DNA of 6,562 nucleotides from CAWKDC01 sp964383495 (GTDB lineage: Bacteria > Pseudomonadota > Gammaproteobacteria > JABCZS01), in contig CAYLHG010000030.1 of the NCBI GenBank assembly GCA_964383495.1, positions 1 through 6,562 on the forward strand, in the 5' to 3' direction. This document shows positions 1 to 6,562 of the stretch, piece after piece (the first letter of the stretch is position 1; the number at the start of each line of letters is the position of its first letter). The notes beneath the pieces were generated by a model. It was not told where the DNA came from. It was given only the letters and a program-made list of their open reading frames with translations, and did no database searches. Both the position numbers and the translations under genes were made by a program.

Positions 1-89
1 GCCCGGGTGGTGGAATAGGTAGACGCAAGGGACTTAAAATCCCTCGGGATTAAACTCCCGTGCCGGTTCGATTCCGGCTCCGGGCACCA
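1..89 (+). tRNA. tRNA-Leu, anticodon UAA
   Basis: Transfer RNA that reads the leucine codons UUA and UUG. The whole cloverleaf is visible. The acceptor stem is 1-7 paired with 79-85, closing with one G-U pair, followed by discriminator A86 and an encoded CCA at 87-89. The anticodon stem is 28-32 with 40-44 and its loop is CTTAAAA, which places anticodon TAA at 35-37. A long variable arm, 45-49 paired with 56-60, marks a class II tRNA. The T stem is 62-66 with 74-78 around loop TTCGATT. Leucine identity follows from the anticodon, the long variable arm and the A discriminator. The promoter would lie upstream of the window. No copy of the tRNA 3' end occurs elsewhere in the window, so there is no sign of an integrated element. 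Confidence 0.97.
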
Positions 90-136
90 AACTCGAAAGT
101 GGCTTCTCCTTAATAAAGCCGTGTCAAAGCTAGGGG

Positions 137-164
137 TGAACACTTACTCTAGATCTGCTAAACT
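137..164 (+). promoter_or_regulatory. possible weak sigma-70 promoter for smc
   Basis: A TAAACT hexamer at 159-164 matches four of six positions of the -10 consensus and is preceded by TGC, an extended -10 arrangement. TGAACA at 137-142 matches four of six -35 positions with a 16-base spacer. The position, about 60 bases upstream of the smc start, is sensible. This is a match by eye in an AT-rich gap, and smc could instead be transcribed from the tRNA promoter. Confidence 0.25.
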
Positions 165-176
165 ACTGATCACACT

Positions 177-191
177 CGTCGTATTACGACG
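177..191. other. short perfect hairpin upstream of smc
   Basis: CGTCGT at 177-182 and ACGACG at 186-191 form a six-base-pair stem around a three-base ATT loop, 32 bases before the smc start codon. The stem is not directly followed by a T run; the nearest, TTTTT, is about 16 bases downstream, so it does not look like a standard intrinsic terminator. It could be a leader-RNA structure, a protein-binding inverted repeat, or chance. Confidence 0.35.
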
Positions 192-223
192 GCTTCTATT
201 CACAACTTTTTGGGCGATTATTT

Positions 224-3200
224 ATGCGATTGTCACGGATGAAATTAGCTGGGTTCAAGTCATTTGTTGATCTAACTACCATAGAATTTAAAACGGACCG
301 AGTTGCAGTGGTTGGCCCTAACGGTTGCGGGAAATCTAACGTTATTGATGCGGTGCGTTGGGTGATGGGGGAAAGTTCGGCAAAACATTTGCGGGGAGAT
401 TCCATCACAGACGTGATTTTCAATGGCTCTACGGGTCGCAAACCTGTCAGCCAAGCCAGTGTTGAGCTCGTGTTTGATAATAGCGATGGTAGCCTCGGGG
501 GAGAGTATGCGGCTTATGCAGAAATTTCTATCAAGCGAGTGGTGAACCGTGAGGCAGAATCTCAGTATTATTTGAATGGTGTTCGGTGTCGTCGTCGCGA
601 TATTACGCATATTTTTTTGGGAACAGGGTTAGGTGCGCGTAGCTACTCTATTATTGAACAAGGCATGATTTCTCGTTTGATTGAAGCCAAACCGGAAGAT
701 TTGCGCCATTTCTTAGAAGAAACAGCGGGCATTTCGAAATATAAAGAACGCCGCCGTGAAACGGAAAATCGTATTAAACATACACGAGAAAATTTAGATC
801 GTTTGAATGATTTAAGAGACGAATTAGATCGTCAACAAGAAAAATTAAAACGTCAATCAGAAGCTGCTGCTAAATTTAAAGTATTTCGTGAAGAAGAAAA
901 TTTGTTGCAAGCGCAATTTTTAGCAGTGCAATGGCGTGATTTCGATGCGAAATATAATGAAGAAAGCGCAGCATTGAGCATAGCACAAGCACATGCGGAA
1001 GGCATTACTGCGGAACGTACGAGCTTAGATACGCAATGGGAACACTTACGTATTGATCATGATAATCTGACTGATGCGTTGGCCCAAGCACAAAATCATT
1101 TTTATGATATAGGCTCACAAGCCTCTCGTATTGAACAAGATTTAAAACATGCGCGAAATCGCTTAACATCATTAACGGATGAGCATACAAGCACACTGCA
1201 ATCATTAGGGGAGTTGCGCGAAGAACAATCACAAGACGAATTGCACATGGCTGCGTTGACTGAGCGTTTGGGCGTACTAGAACCTGCTTTATCGAGCAGC
1301 GCACAAACGCATGAAACTGCTGCATTACGTTTATCTCAAGCGGAAGCTGCGTTACAAGAATGGCAAAAAGTGTGGGATACATTAAATCAAGCCTTTCATG
1401 TTGTTTCGCAAAAAGCGCATGGAGAGCAAACAACCATTACTCATTTAGAGCAAGCTACTTTTAAAGCGCAAGAACGTTTAGCAAAACTCAATGTGCAAGC
1501 CTCTGCATTATCAACCCAGGCATTAGAAGCACAAATGATGCAATCCACACAACGTGTTGAGCAAACGCAAGCGCAATTAGATGCTACCAAGGCAGCGTTG
1601 GAAGAGGCGCGCACACGCATTCAATCCGCACGTGATCATATTACAACTGCGCAAGATGCGTTGGATGATCATAAAGAATTAGTGCAATCCACTAAAGCGG
1701 ATTTAACAAAACAAACTGCTTTGCAAGAAGCTGCGTTAAAAGGGGTTCATCAATCAACAAGCGATTGGTTGAAGTCGCATGGCTTTGATAGCGCTAAACG
1801 GTTGGCGCAATGTTTGCGTGTTACGCCTGGATATGAACAAGCTGTTGAAACAGTATTAGGTGACACGTTGCAAGCAGTATGTGTATCTGATTTGCATGCG
1901 GTGCGTGAAGAGTTGGGAAATTTTCCTGAAGGAGAATGTTGCTTTTTAACAGCATCTGATGAACATATGAGTGCGCGTGCAGATGTATTGCTGAGTAAAA
2001 TTCAGGACAGCCCTTTTGATTTATCGGCATGGTTAGGGCATGTGTTTGTGGTAGACAATGATGCTGATGCGTGGGCGATGCAACCGCGCTTGGCAGCACA
2101 TGAATCTGTGGTCACAAAAGAAGGGTTATGGTTATCAAAAACATGGTTGCGCGTGGCGAAAAAGGTTGCAGAAAATACATCTGTTTTAACACGCGAAAAA
2201 CGTATTCAGGCACTTACAGCGACAATGGCATCGTTAGAAGAAGAAACACCCAGCTTAGCAGAAGCACTGTCTATGGCGCATGAAGCGTTGGCCGATCGTG
2301 AAATGGATCGTGATGATGCACAAAAATCAGCAAATGAAGCGCATCGTTTATTAGTAGAAGCGCGCTCACAATTATCTTCTTTGCAAAAAGAAGCTTCGCA
2401 AATGATCGAAAGACGTCGTCAAGTAGATCAAGAGTTATCTGATGTAACAAAGCAATTATCACAAGATGAAGCCAATATCAAAGCTACGCGTGCCAGCTTA
2501 GAGCAGCATGTGGATGAAATGGCCATGTTTGAACAACAAAAAACAGGGCAATTGGCCTCTAAAGATCACATTACGCAAGAGCATTATGCTGCAAAAACAG
2601 CTGCAAAACAATCATTTGATGATGCGCAGCGCATCAAAATGGAATGGACAAGCTTGCAGTCTTCCTTGCAAGGCGCTGTGAAAAATAAAGAGCGTTTGTC
2701 ATTGCAATTGGAAAAAATGGTGCAGCAGGCTGCACGTCTTCAGACAGACATAGAGGAGACAGCCAAGCCTATTCCTGCCTTGGAAACTGATTTTGCACAA
2801 TTACTATCGCGCCGAGTAGAAGCCGATAATGGATTACAAGCTGCGCGTACAGCATTAGATAATAGCGCACACATGATGCGTGATTGTGAGCAGAAGCGTC
2901 ATGGTTTGGAAGAATCGTTGCAGAAAGCGCGCGAAAAATTAGAGGGCATGCGTTTGAATTTGCAAACATTGAAAGTGCGCGCACAAACAGTGGAAGAGCA
3001 AATGGCTACTTCATCATTTGTGTTAGCAGAGGTGGTGCAAGCGTTGCCTGCAGAGACAGTAGCGGTTGGATTGGAAGCGCAATTAAATACTGTTCGCGAC
3101 CGCATCAAACGTTTAGGCGCTATAAACTTAGCTGCTATTGAAGAATACGAAGCAACCCATGAGCGCAAAACTTATTTAGATGTGCAATTATTGGATTTAA

Positions 3201-3727
3201 CCACAGCGCTTGAAGCGCTCGAGGCCGCTATTGCAAAAATTGATAAAGAAACGCGTGATCGCTTTAAAGAAACGTTTGATAAGGTCAATGATAATTTGCG
3301 TACTTTATTTCCTCAAGTGTTCAATGGAGGAGAAGCTTATCTTGAATTAACAGGAGATAATTTACTTGAGACAGGGGTGTCTATCATGGCACGCCCACCC
3401 GGCAAGCGTAATTCAACCATTCATTTATTATCCGGTGGCGAGAAGGCATTGACTGCAATGGCATTAGTGTTTTCATTATTTCGTTTGAATCCTTCGCCTT
3501 TTTGTATGCTCGATGAAGTAGACGCACCACTAGATGATACAAACGTGGGACGTTTCTGTAATTTGGTGAAAGAAATGGCGAAATCGGTACAATTTATTTT
3601 CATCACCCACAATAAGTTGACGATGGAAATGGGTGAAACCATGATGGGTGTGACGATGAGAGAGCCTGGGGTCTCACGCATTGTCTCTGTGAATATTGAT
3701 GAAGCGGTTGCGTTGGCAGAGGCCTAA
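224..3727 (+). CDS. smc: chromosome segregation protein SMC
   Basis: Cytoplasmic ABC-type ATPase that dimerises and, with the kleisin complex ScpA-ScpB (not in this window), forms the ring that compacts and helps segregate the chromosome. All expected parts are present. The N-terminal head (about 1-165) has Walker A GPNGCGKS at 31-38 and the Q-loop at Q146. A coiled coil runs to about 510. The hinge (about 515-645) includes GYE at 536-538. The returning coiled coil reaches about 960 and is followed by RLGAIN at 963-968. The C-terminal head carries signature motif LSGGEKA at 1069-1075, Walker B ending in LDE with catalytic Glu1098, and the H-loop His1129. The 1167-residue length is typical of bacterial SMC, and there is no truncation or frameshift. 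The start is supported by the family-typical opening that leads into GFKSF at 10-14. Its ribosome site is poor, with only GGG at 212-214 about nine bases upstream. Having SMC implies a lineage without the MukBEF substitution seen in Enterobacterales and relatives. The coiled-coil arms are rich in Gln, Ala and Glu, as expected. Confidence 0.97.
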   Translation: MRLSRMKLAGFKSFVDLTTIEFKTDRVAVVGPNGCGKSNVIDAVRWVMGESSAKHLRGDSITDVIFNGSTGRKPVSQASVELVFDNSDGSLGGEYAAYAEISIKRVVNREAESQYYLNGVRCRRRDITHIFLGTGLGARSYSIIEQGMISRLIEAKPEDLRHFLEETAGISKYKERRRETENRIKHTRENLDRLNDLRDELDRQQEKLKRQSEAAAKFKVFREEENLLQAQFLAVQWRDFDAKYNEESAALSIAQAHAEGITAERTSLDTQWEHLRIDHDNLTDALAQAQNHFYDIGSQASRIEQDLKHARNRLTSLTDEHTSTLQSLGELREEQSQDELHMAALTERLGVLEPALSSSAQTHETAALRLSQAEAALQEWQKVWDTLNQAFHVVSQKAHGEQTTITHLEQATFKAQERLAKLNVQASALSTQALEAQMMQSTQRVEQTQAQLDATKAALEEARTRIQSARDHITTAQDALDDHKELVQSTKADLTKQTALQEAALKGVHQSTSDWLKSHGFDSAKRLAQCLRVTPGYEQAVETVLGDTLQAVCVSDLHAVREELGNFPEGECCFLTASDEHMSARADVLLSKIQDSPFDLSAWLGHVFVVDNDADAWAMQPRLAAHESVVTKEGLWLSKTWLRVAKKVAENTSVLTREKRIQALTATMASLEEETPSLAEALSMAHEALADREMDRDDAQKSANEAHRLLVEARSQLSSLQKEASQMIERRRQVDQELSDVTKQLSQDEANIKATRASLEQHVDEMAMFEQQKTGQLASKDHITQEHYAAKTAAKQSFDDAQRIKMEWTSLQSSLQGAVKNKERLSLQLEKMVQQAARLQTDIEETAKPIPALETDFAQLLSRRVEADNGLQAARTALDNSAHMMRDCEQKRHGLEESLQKAREKLEGMRLNLQTLKVRAQTVEEQMATSSFVLAEVVQALPAETVAVGLEAQLNTVRDRIKRLGAINLAAIEEYEATHERKTYLDVQLLDLTTALEALEAAIAKIDKETRDRFKETFDKVNDNLRTLFPQVFNGGEAYLELTGDNLLETGVSIMARPPGKRNSTIHLLSGGEKALTAMALVFSLFRLNPSPFCMLDEVDAPLDDTNVGRFCNLVKEMAKSVQFIFITHNKLTMEMGETMMGVTMREPGVSRIVSVNIDEAVALAEA

Positions 3728-3732
3728 GCCAA

Positions 3733-3802
3733 GCCGCTCCCTTTTAAGCCTAGCCCGGACTTGACCCGGGAGGGGCAGCGACCAAAGGCCGCGGGGGTTT
3801 TT
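3733..3802. repeat. GC-rich palindromic intergenic element, possible REP-like unit or terminator
   Basis: This block fills most of the smc-zipA gap and is far richer in G and C than the flanking genes. At its core CCCGG (3754-3758) pairs with CCGGG (3766-3770) around a seven-base ACTTGAC loop. Flanking arms extend it imperfectly: CGCT at 3736-3739 can pair with AGCG at 3777-3780, and the neighbouring CCC with GGG, leaving a bulged C and an internal loop. A second GC-rich stretch (3787-3797) then runs into TTTTTG at 3798-3803. The final T run suggests a terminator, but the bases just before it do not form a clean stem, so I cannot call a standard intrinsic terminator. The compact stem with a CTTGA-containing loop recalls the dispersed palindromes common in many alphaproteobacterial genomes; that comparison is from memory. 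No second copy occurs in this window. Confidence 0.45.
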
Positions 3803-3812
3803 GTCTTACAAA

Positions 3813-3817
3813 AGGAG
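3813..3817 (+). promoter_or_regulatory. Shine-Dalgarno of zipA, deciding its start
   Basis: AGGAG lies eight bases before the ATG at 3826 but only two bases before the ATG at 3820. Ribosome spacing therefore favours 3826. The A/T-only arm just upstream can fold: TTTTGT at 3799-3804 pairs with ACAAAA at 3808-3813 around a CTT loop, bordering the site. That stem is weak and may have no role. Confidence 0.75.
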
Positions 3818-3825
3818 AAATGAAC

Positions 3826-4464
3826 ATGGAATTACATTGGATCCTACTTTTTGCTGCCGTGATCTTGATAGGATTAATTGCATGGCATAGCAGTAGTTTT
3901 TCTGTATCTTCCTTAAAAAAAATATTTGAGCGTCGAACCAGTGACGAAAGTGATGCAGTATTGGGTTTAGGTGGAAACGAATTTGAACAAGATGAATCTG
4001 CCGAAGATGATTGGGTTGATGGGGTACGCGAAACGCCTCGCTCTTCTCATACAAATAATTTTTCTTCACCTATTTTTTGTCTTAATATCAAAGCGCCTGA
4101 AGGCCAGGCTTTTTCTGGCACAGTACTAGAATCTAGATTCCGTGCTGCAGGATTATACTTTGGGGATTTGAATATATTTCATTACGAGGTAGAAAAGGAT
4201 GGAGATTTCCACCCTGTATTTAGCCTTGTGTCTGCATTTGAGCCAGGATGTTTTGATATGAAAACCATTCATCAGTACACCACAGCGGGTCTAACATTAT
4301 TTATGGAAGCCGATAAAGTAGATGCGCCACGCGAAATATTCGAGTTGATGTTGAAAATCTCTCAAAAACTTGCGGCAGATTTACAAGGCATCGTATGTGA
4401 TGAAAAATGGATCCCTTTAACGGATCCTAATCTTGAACGTTACTATGCACGTTTGGGTGGATAA
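3826..4464 (+). CDS. zipA: cell division protein ZipA
   Basis: Inner-membrane division protein that binds the C-terminal tail of FtsZ and helps anchor and stabilise the Z ring. Positions count from ATG 3826, giving 212 aa; an in-frame ATG at 3820 adds two residues but sits too close to the AGGAG site. Residues 1 to about 22 form one hydrophobic segment (WILLFAAVILIGLIAW), the N-terminal anchor; in this family the rest faces the cytoplasm. Residues about 25-78 are a polar, acidic linker with runs such as DESAEDDW. Residues about 79-207 match the ZipA FtsZ-binding domain, including GLYFGDLNIFHY at 109-120 and EPGCFDM at 139-145, which correspond to the family's G..FG...IFH and PG.FD patterns. 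At 212 aa it is much shorter than the roughly 328 aa E. coli protein; the difference is in the linker, which here lacks an obvious Pro/Gln-rich stretch. The gene sits between smc and ligA and is separated from ligA by three bases, the expected place for zipA. Confidence 0.93.
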   Translation: MELHWILLFAAVILIGLIAWHSSSFSVSSLKKIFERRTSDESDAVLGLGGNEFEQDESAEDDWVDGVRETPRSSHTNNFSSPIFCLNIKAPEGQAFSGTVLESRFRAAGLYFGDLNIFHYEVEKDGDFHPVFSLVSAFEPGCFDMKTIHQYTTAGLTLFMEADKVDAPREIFELMLKISQKLAADLQGIVCDEKWIPLTDPNLERYYARLGG

Positions 4465-4467
4465 TCC

Positions 4468-6465
4468 ATGCATCGAATTGAAGAGCTTCGTCAGATATTA
4501 GATGAGCATAATTATCGTTATTATGTCTTGGATGAGCCTACCATTCCTGATGCAGAATATGACCGCTTATTTCGTGAGCTGCAAGATTTAGAGCGTGCAC
4601 ATCCTGAGCATGCTTCATCAACCTCGCCCACACAACGTGTGGGCGCCAAACCCGTAGAAGCATTTGAGGCAGTAGCGCATTTAACTCCTATGTTGTCATT
4701 AGACAATGCTTTTAATGATGAAGAAGTCAAAGCATTTTACACGCGCATACGAGAGCGTTTAAAAAATACTCTCGATATTGCCTTTACATGTGAACCCAAA
4801 ATGGATGGCCTTGCGGTTGACTTGCGTTATGATGAAGGTGTTTTAACCACTGCCTCTACGCGGGGTGATGGTTTTGTGGGGGAAAACATTACACAGAATA
4901 TTAAAACCATTCGCTCTATCCCGTTGCACTTGCGCACACAAACACCGCCTAAGTGCATTGAAATTCGTGGCGAAGTTTTTATGAGCAAAGCAACATTTAT
5001 TGCTATTAATGAAGCTGCTTTAAAATCAGGTTCGAAGCAATTTGCAAATCCTCGCAACGCTGCTGCGGGAAGTTTGCGTCAATTGGATTCAAATATTACC
5101 GCATCGCGCGCATTATCTTTTTATGCTTACGGTATTGGTAAAGTAGATGCTGAAGAAAAAATGCCGGTTACACAAAAGACGTGGCTAGATTTATTGAAAA
5201 TGTGGGGAATACCTGTTTCAGACTTAATTCAACCTGCAAATGGAATTGATGCATGTTTATATTATTATCAAGACATGATGAAAAAGCGCGCAAGCTTGCC
5301 TTATGATATTGATGGCGTTGTATATAAAGTAGATGCTCTCGCACTGCAAGAGAGACTAGGGTTTGTGTCTCGTGCGCCTCGTTTTGCATTGGCGCATAAA
5401 TTTCCAGCTGAAGAGGCCATCACGCAACTGATTGCCGTGGATTTCCAAGTAGGACGAACAGGTGCATTAACACCTGTTGCGCGTTTAAAAACGATATTTG
5501 TAGGTGGTGCCATGGTTTCTAATGCAACCTTGCATAACATGGATGAAATTGAGCGGAAGGATATTCGTATTCAGGATACGGTGATTGTGCGTCGTGCTGG
5601 AGATGTGATTCCTGAAGTGGTAGGATCTGTACTGACTGAGCGTCCCAGTAATGCGCAGCACATTCATTTGCCGAAATGTTGTCCTGTTTGCGGTAGTGAT
5701 ATTGCAAAAGAGCCTGACGAAGCAATTGCACGTTGCGTAGGTGGTTTGTATTGCCCCGCCCAACAAAAAGCCGCATTGAAACATTTCGCGTCACGCAAAG
5801 CAATGGATGTGGAAGGCTTGGGTGATAAAATTATTGATCAATTAGTTGATAAAAAATTAGTGCGAGATTTATCAGGGTTGTACTCATTAACTGTTGAAGA
5901 TTTTGAACAGTTAGAAAGAATGGGAGAGAAATCAACTCAAAACATTTTGGATGCATTAAAAGAAAGCAAAAAGACATCCTTAGCTAAATTTATTTACGCG
6001 CTAGGTATTCGAGAAGTGGGTGAGACAACGGCGCGTGTGCTTGCGCAATCTTTCAAAAAATTGGATGCGATAATGGTTGCTGATGAAATGCAACTGCAAT
6101 CGATTCGCGATATAGGGCCCCGAGTGGCTTTTCAGATCACACACTTTTTTGCAGAGCACCACAATCGCGATGTGATTGCACGCTTAATAAAAGCCGGCAT
6201 TACTTGGCCTGAGATTTCTCAAGTAGATGTAAATGATTTGCCGTTAAAAGACAAAACATTTGTGTTAACAGGAACATTAACAAATTTAACTCGAGAAGAG
6301 GCAACAGAAAAATTAATAGCACTAGGAGCCCAGGTCAGTGGTAGTGTTTCCCGCCAAACAAGCTATGTGGTAGCGGGGGAGAAGGCAGGCTCTAAGCTAG
6401 AGAAAGCAAGAAGTTTAGGTGTTCCCATCATTGATGAGGCGACTTTGCTTAAAGATTTTTTATGA
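4468..6465 (+). CDS. ligA: NAD+-dependent DNA ligase LigA
   Basis: Seals nicks in duplex DNA using NAD+, joining Okazaki fragments and completing repair; the reaction passes through an enzyme-AMP intermediate. Domain Ia (about 1-60) has the NMN-binding pattern with Y18, D28, Y31 and D32; E. coli His23 is replaced by Tyr19. The adenylation domain carries the nucleophile Lys111 in KMDG (111-114), RGE at 167-169, DG at 282-283, Lys287 and Lys311. The OB fold follows, around VGRTGALTPVARL. Four zinc-binding cysteines are visible: C405, C408, C423 and C429. Helix-hairpin-helix repeats span about 440-575 (GLGDK, MGEKS, GIREVGE, DIGPR), and a BRCT domain runs from about 590 to the end. The 665 aa length is close to the 671 aa of E. 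coli LigA. The start lies three bases after the zipA stop, and its likely ribosome site GGTGG (4456-4460) lies inside the last zipA codons. This suggests co-transcription and possibly coupled translation. The gene appears intact and functional. Confidence 0.98.
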   Translation: MHRIEELRQILDEHNYRYYVLDEPTIPDAEYDRLFRELQDLERAHPEHASSTSPTQRVGAKPVEAFEAVAHLTPMLSLDNAFNDEEVKAFYTRIRERLKNTLDIAFTCEPKMDGLAVDLRYDEGVLTTASTRGDGFVGENITQNIKTIRSIPLHLRTQTPPKCIEIRGEVFMSKATFIAINEAALKSGSKQFANPRNAAAGSLRQLDSNITASRALSFYAYGIGKVDAEEKMPVTQKTWLDLLKMWGIPVSDLIQPANGIDACLYYYQDMMKKRASLPYDIDGVVYKVDALALQERLGFVSRAPRFALAHKFPAEEAITQLIAVDFQVGRTGALTPVARLKTIFVGGAMVSNATLHNMDEIERKDIRIQDTVIVRRAGDVIPEVVGSVLTERPSNAQHIHLPKCCPVCGSDIAKEPDEAIARCVGGLYCPAQQKAALKHFASRKAMDVEGLGDKIIDQLVDKKLVRDLSGLYSLTVEDFEQLERMGEKSTQNILDALKESKKTSLAKFIYALGIREVGETTARVLAQSFKKLDAIMVADEMQLQSIRDIGPRVAFQITHFFAEHHNRDVIARLIKAGITWPEISQVDVNDLPLKDKTFVLTGTLTNLTREEATEKLIALGAQVSGSVSRQTSYVVAGEKAGSKLEKARSLGVPIIDEATLLKDFL

Positions 6466-6490
6466 AAATGGGTTCTAAAACTATTGAAAC

Positions 6491-6519
6491 TTAAGAAATG
6501 TCCTACTTAGGGTTATGTT
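6491..6519 (+). promoter_or_regulatory. possible weak promoter after ligA
   Basis: TTAAGA at 6491-6496 and TATGTT at 6514-6519 each match four of six consensus positions and are 17 bases apart. If real, they would drive a gene beyond the right edge. The match is weak. The 97 bases after ligA otherwise hold only tiny spurious reading frames and no strong terminator hairpin. Confidence 0.15.
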
Positions 6520-6562
6520 ACGGATCAGCAGAAAAAGTGTCGCTTTAGATCTCTAATACGAA

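Noticed and set aside
1..89. tRNA-Leu as an attachment site for a genomic island
   Set aside because: Downstream genes are core housekeeping genes, and no integrase gene or repeat of the tRNA 3' end is present.
101..120. GGCTT...AAGCC inverted repeat after the tRNA, considered as a terminator
   Set aside because: The stem is only five pairs with a ten-base loop and no T run follows it.
1005..1433. Antisense open frame of 142 codons within smc, plus similar ones elsewhere on the minus strand
   Set aside because: They lie opposite well-supported genes, show no recognisable domains, have unusual residue content (rich in His, Leu, Gln), and are explained as shadows of the coding strand.
4409..4427. 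Two GGATCC copies seven bases apart near the end of zipA, which could pair as a hairpin
   Set aside because: They lie inside the coding sequence of the conserved domain, GGATCC is self-complementary, and chance plus codon use explains them.
6462..6494. ATG overlapping the ligA stop codon, a possible coupled small gene
   Set aside because: The frame is only ten codons long, has no recognisable content, and a second short frame from 6498 is equally unconvincing.

Overview
The window looks like ordinary core chromosome from a gammaproteobacterium of fairly low GC content. Three things point there. The gene order smc-zipA-ligA is familiar from gammaproteobacteria that use SMC rather than MukBEF, such as Pseudomonas and Legionella/Coxiella relatives. 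ZipA is itself essentially a gammaproteobacterial division protein. The SMC head resembles the Pseudomonas-type protein. AT-rich codon choice suggests a Legionellales-like or similar host-associated lineage, but the sequence alone does not fix the genus.

Layout: a complete tRNA-Leu(UAA) gene with encoded CCA lies at 1-89. A 134-base gap (90-223) holds a short perfect hairpin and a possible weak promoter. It is followed by full-length smc (224-3727, 1167 aa). Next comes a 98-base gap, much of it a GC-rich, palindrome-rich block unlike the surrounding DNA, ending in a T run and a strong Shine-Dalgarno. Then come zipA (3826-4464, 212 aa from the preferred start) and, three bases later, ligA (4468-6465, 665 aa). 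The last 97 bases (6466-6562) show no gene and no convincing terminator. All genes are on the + strand.

The proteins belong to the chromosome and division cycle. SMC compacts and helps segregate the chromosome, ZipA ties FtsZ to the inner membrane at the division site, and LigA seals nicks during replication and repair using NAD+. zipA and ligA are almost certainly co-transcribed. Whether smc reads through into them depends on what the GC-rich spacer does.

I see no mobile element, CRISPR array, toxin-antitoxin pair or defence system, and nothing I would call a previously undescribed system. The item most worth a second look is the palindromic spacer between smc and zipA.
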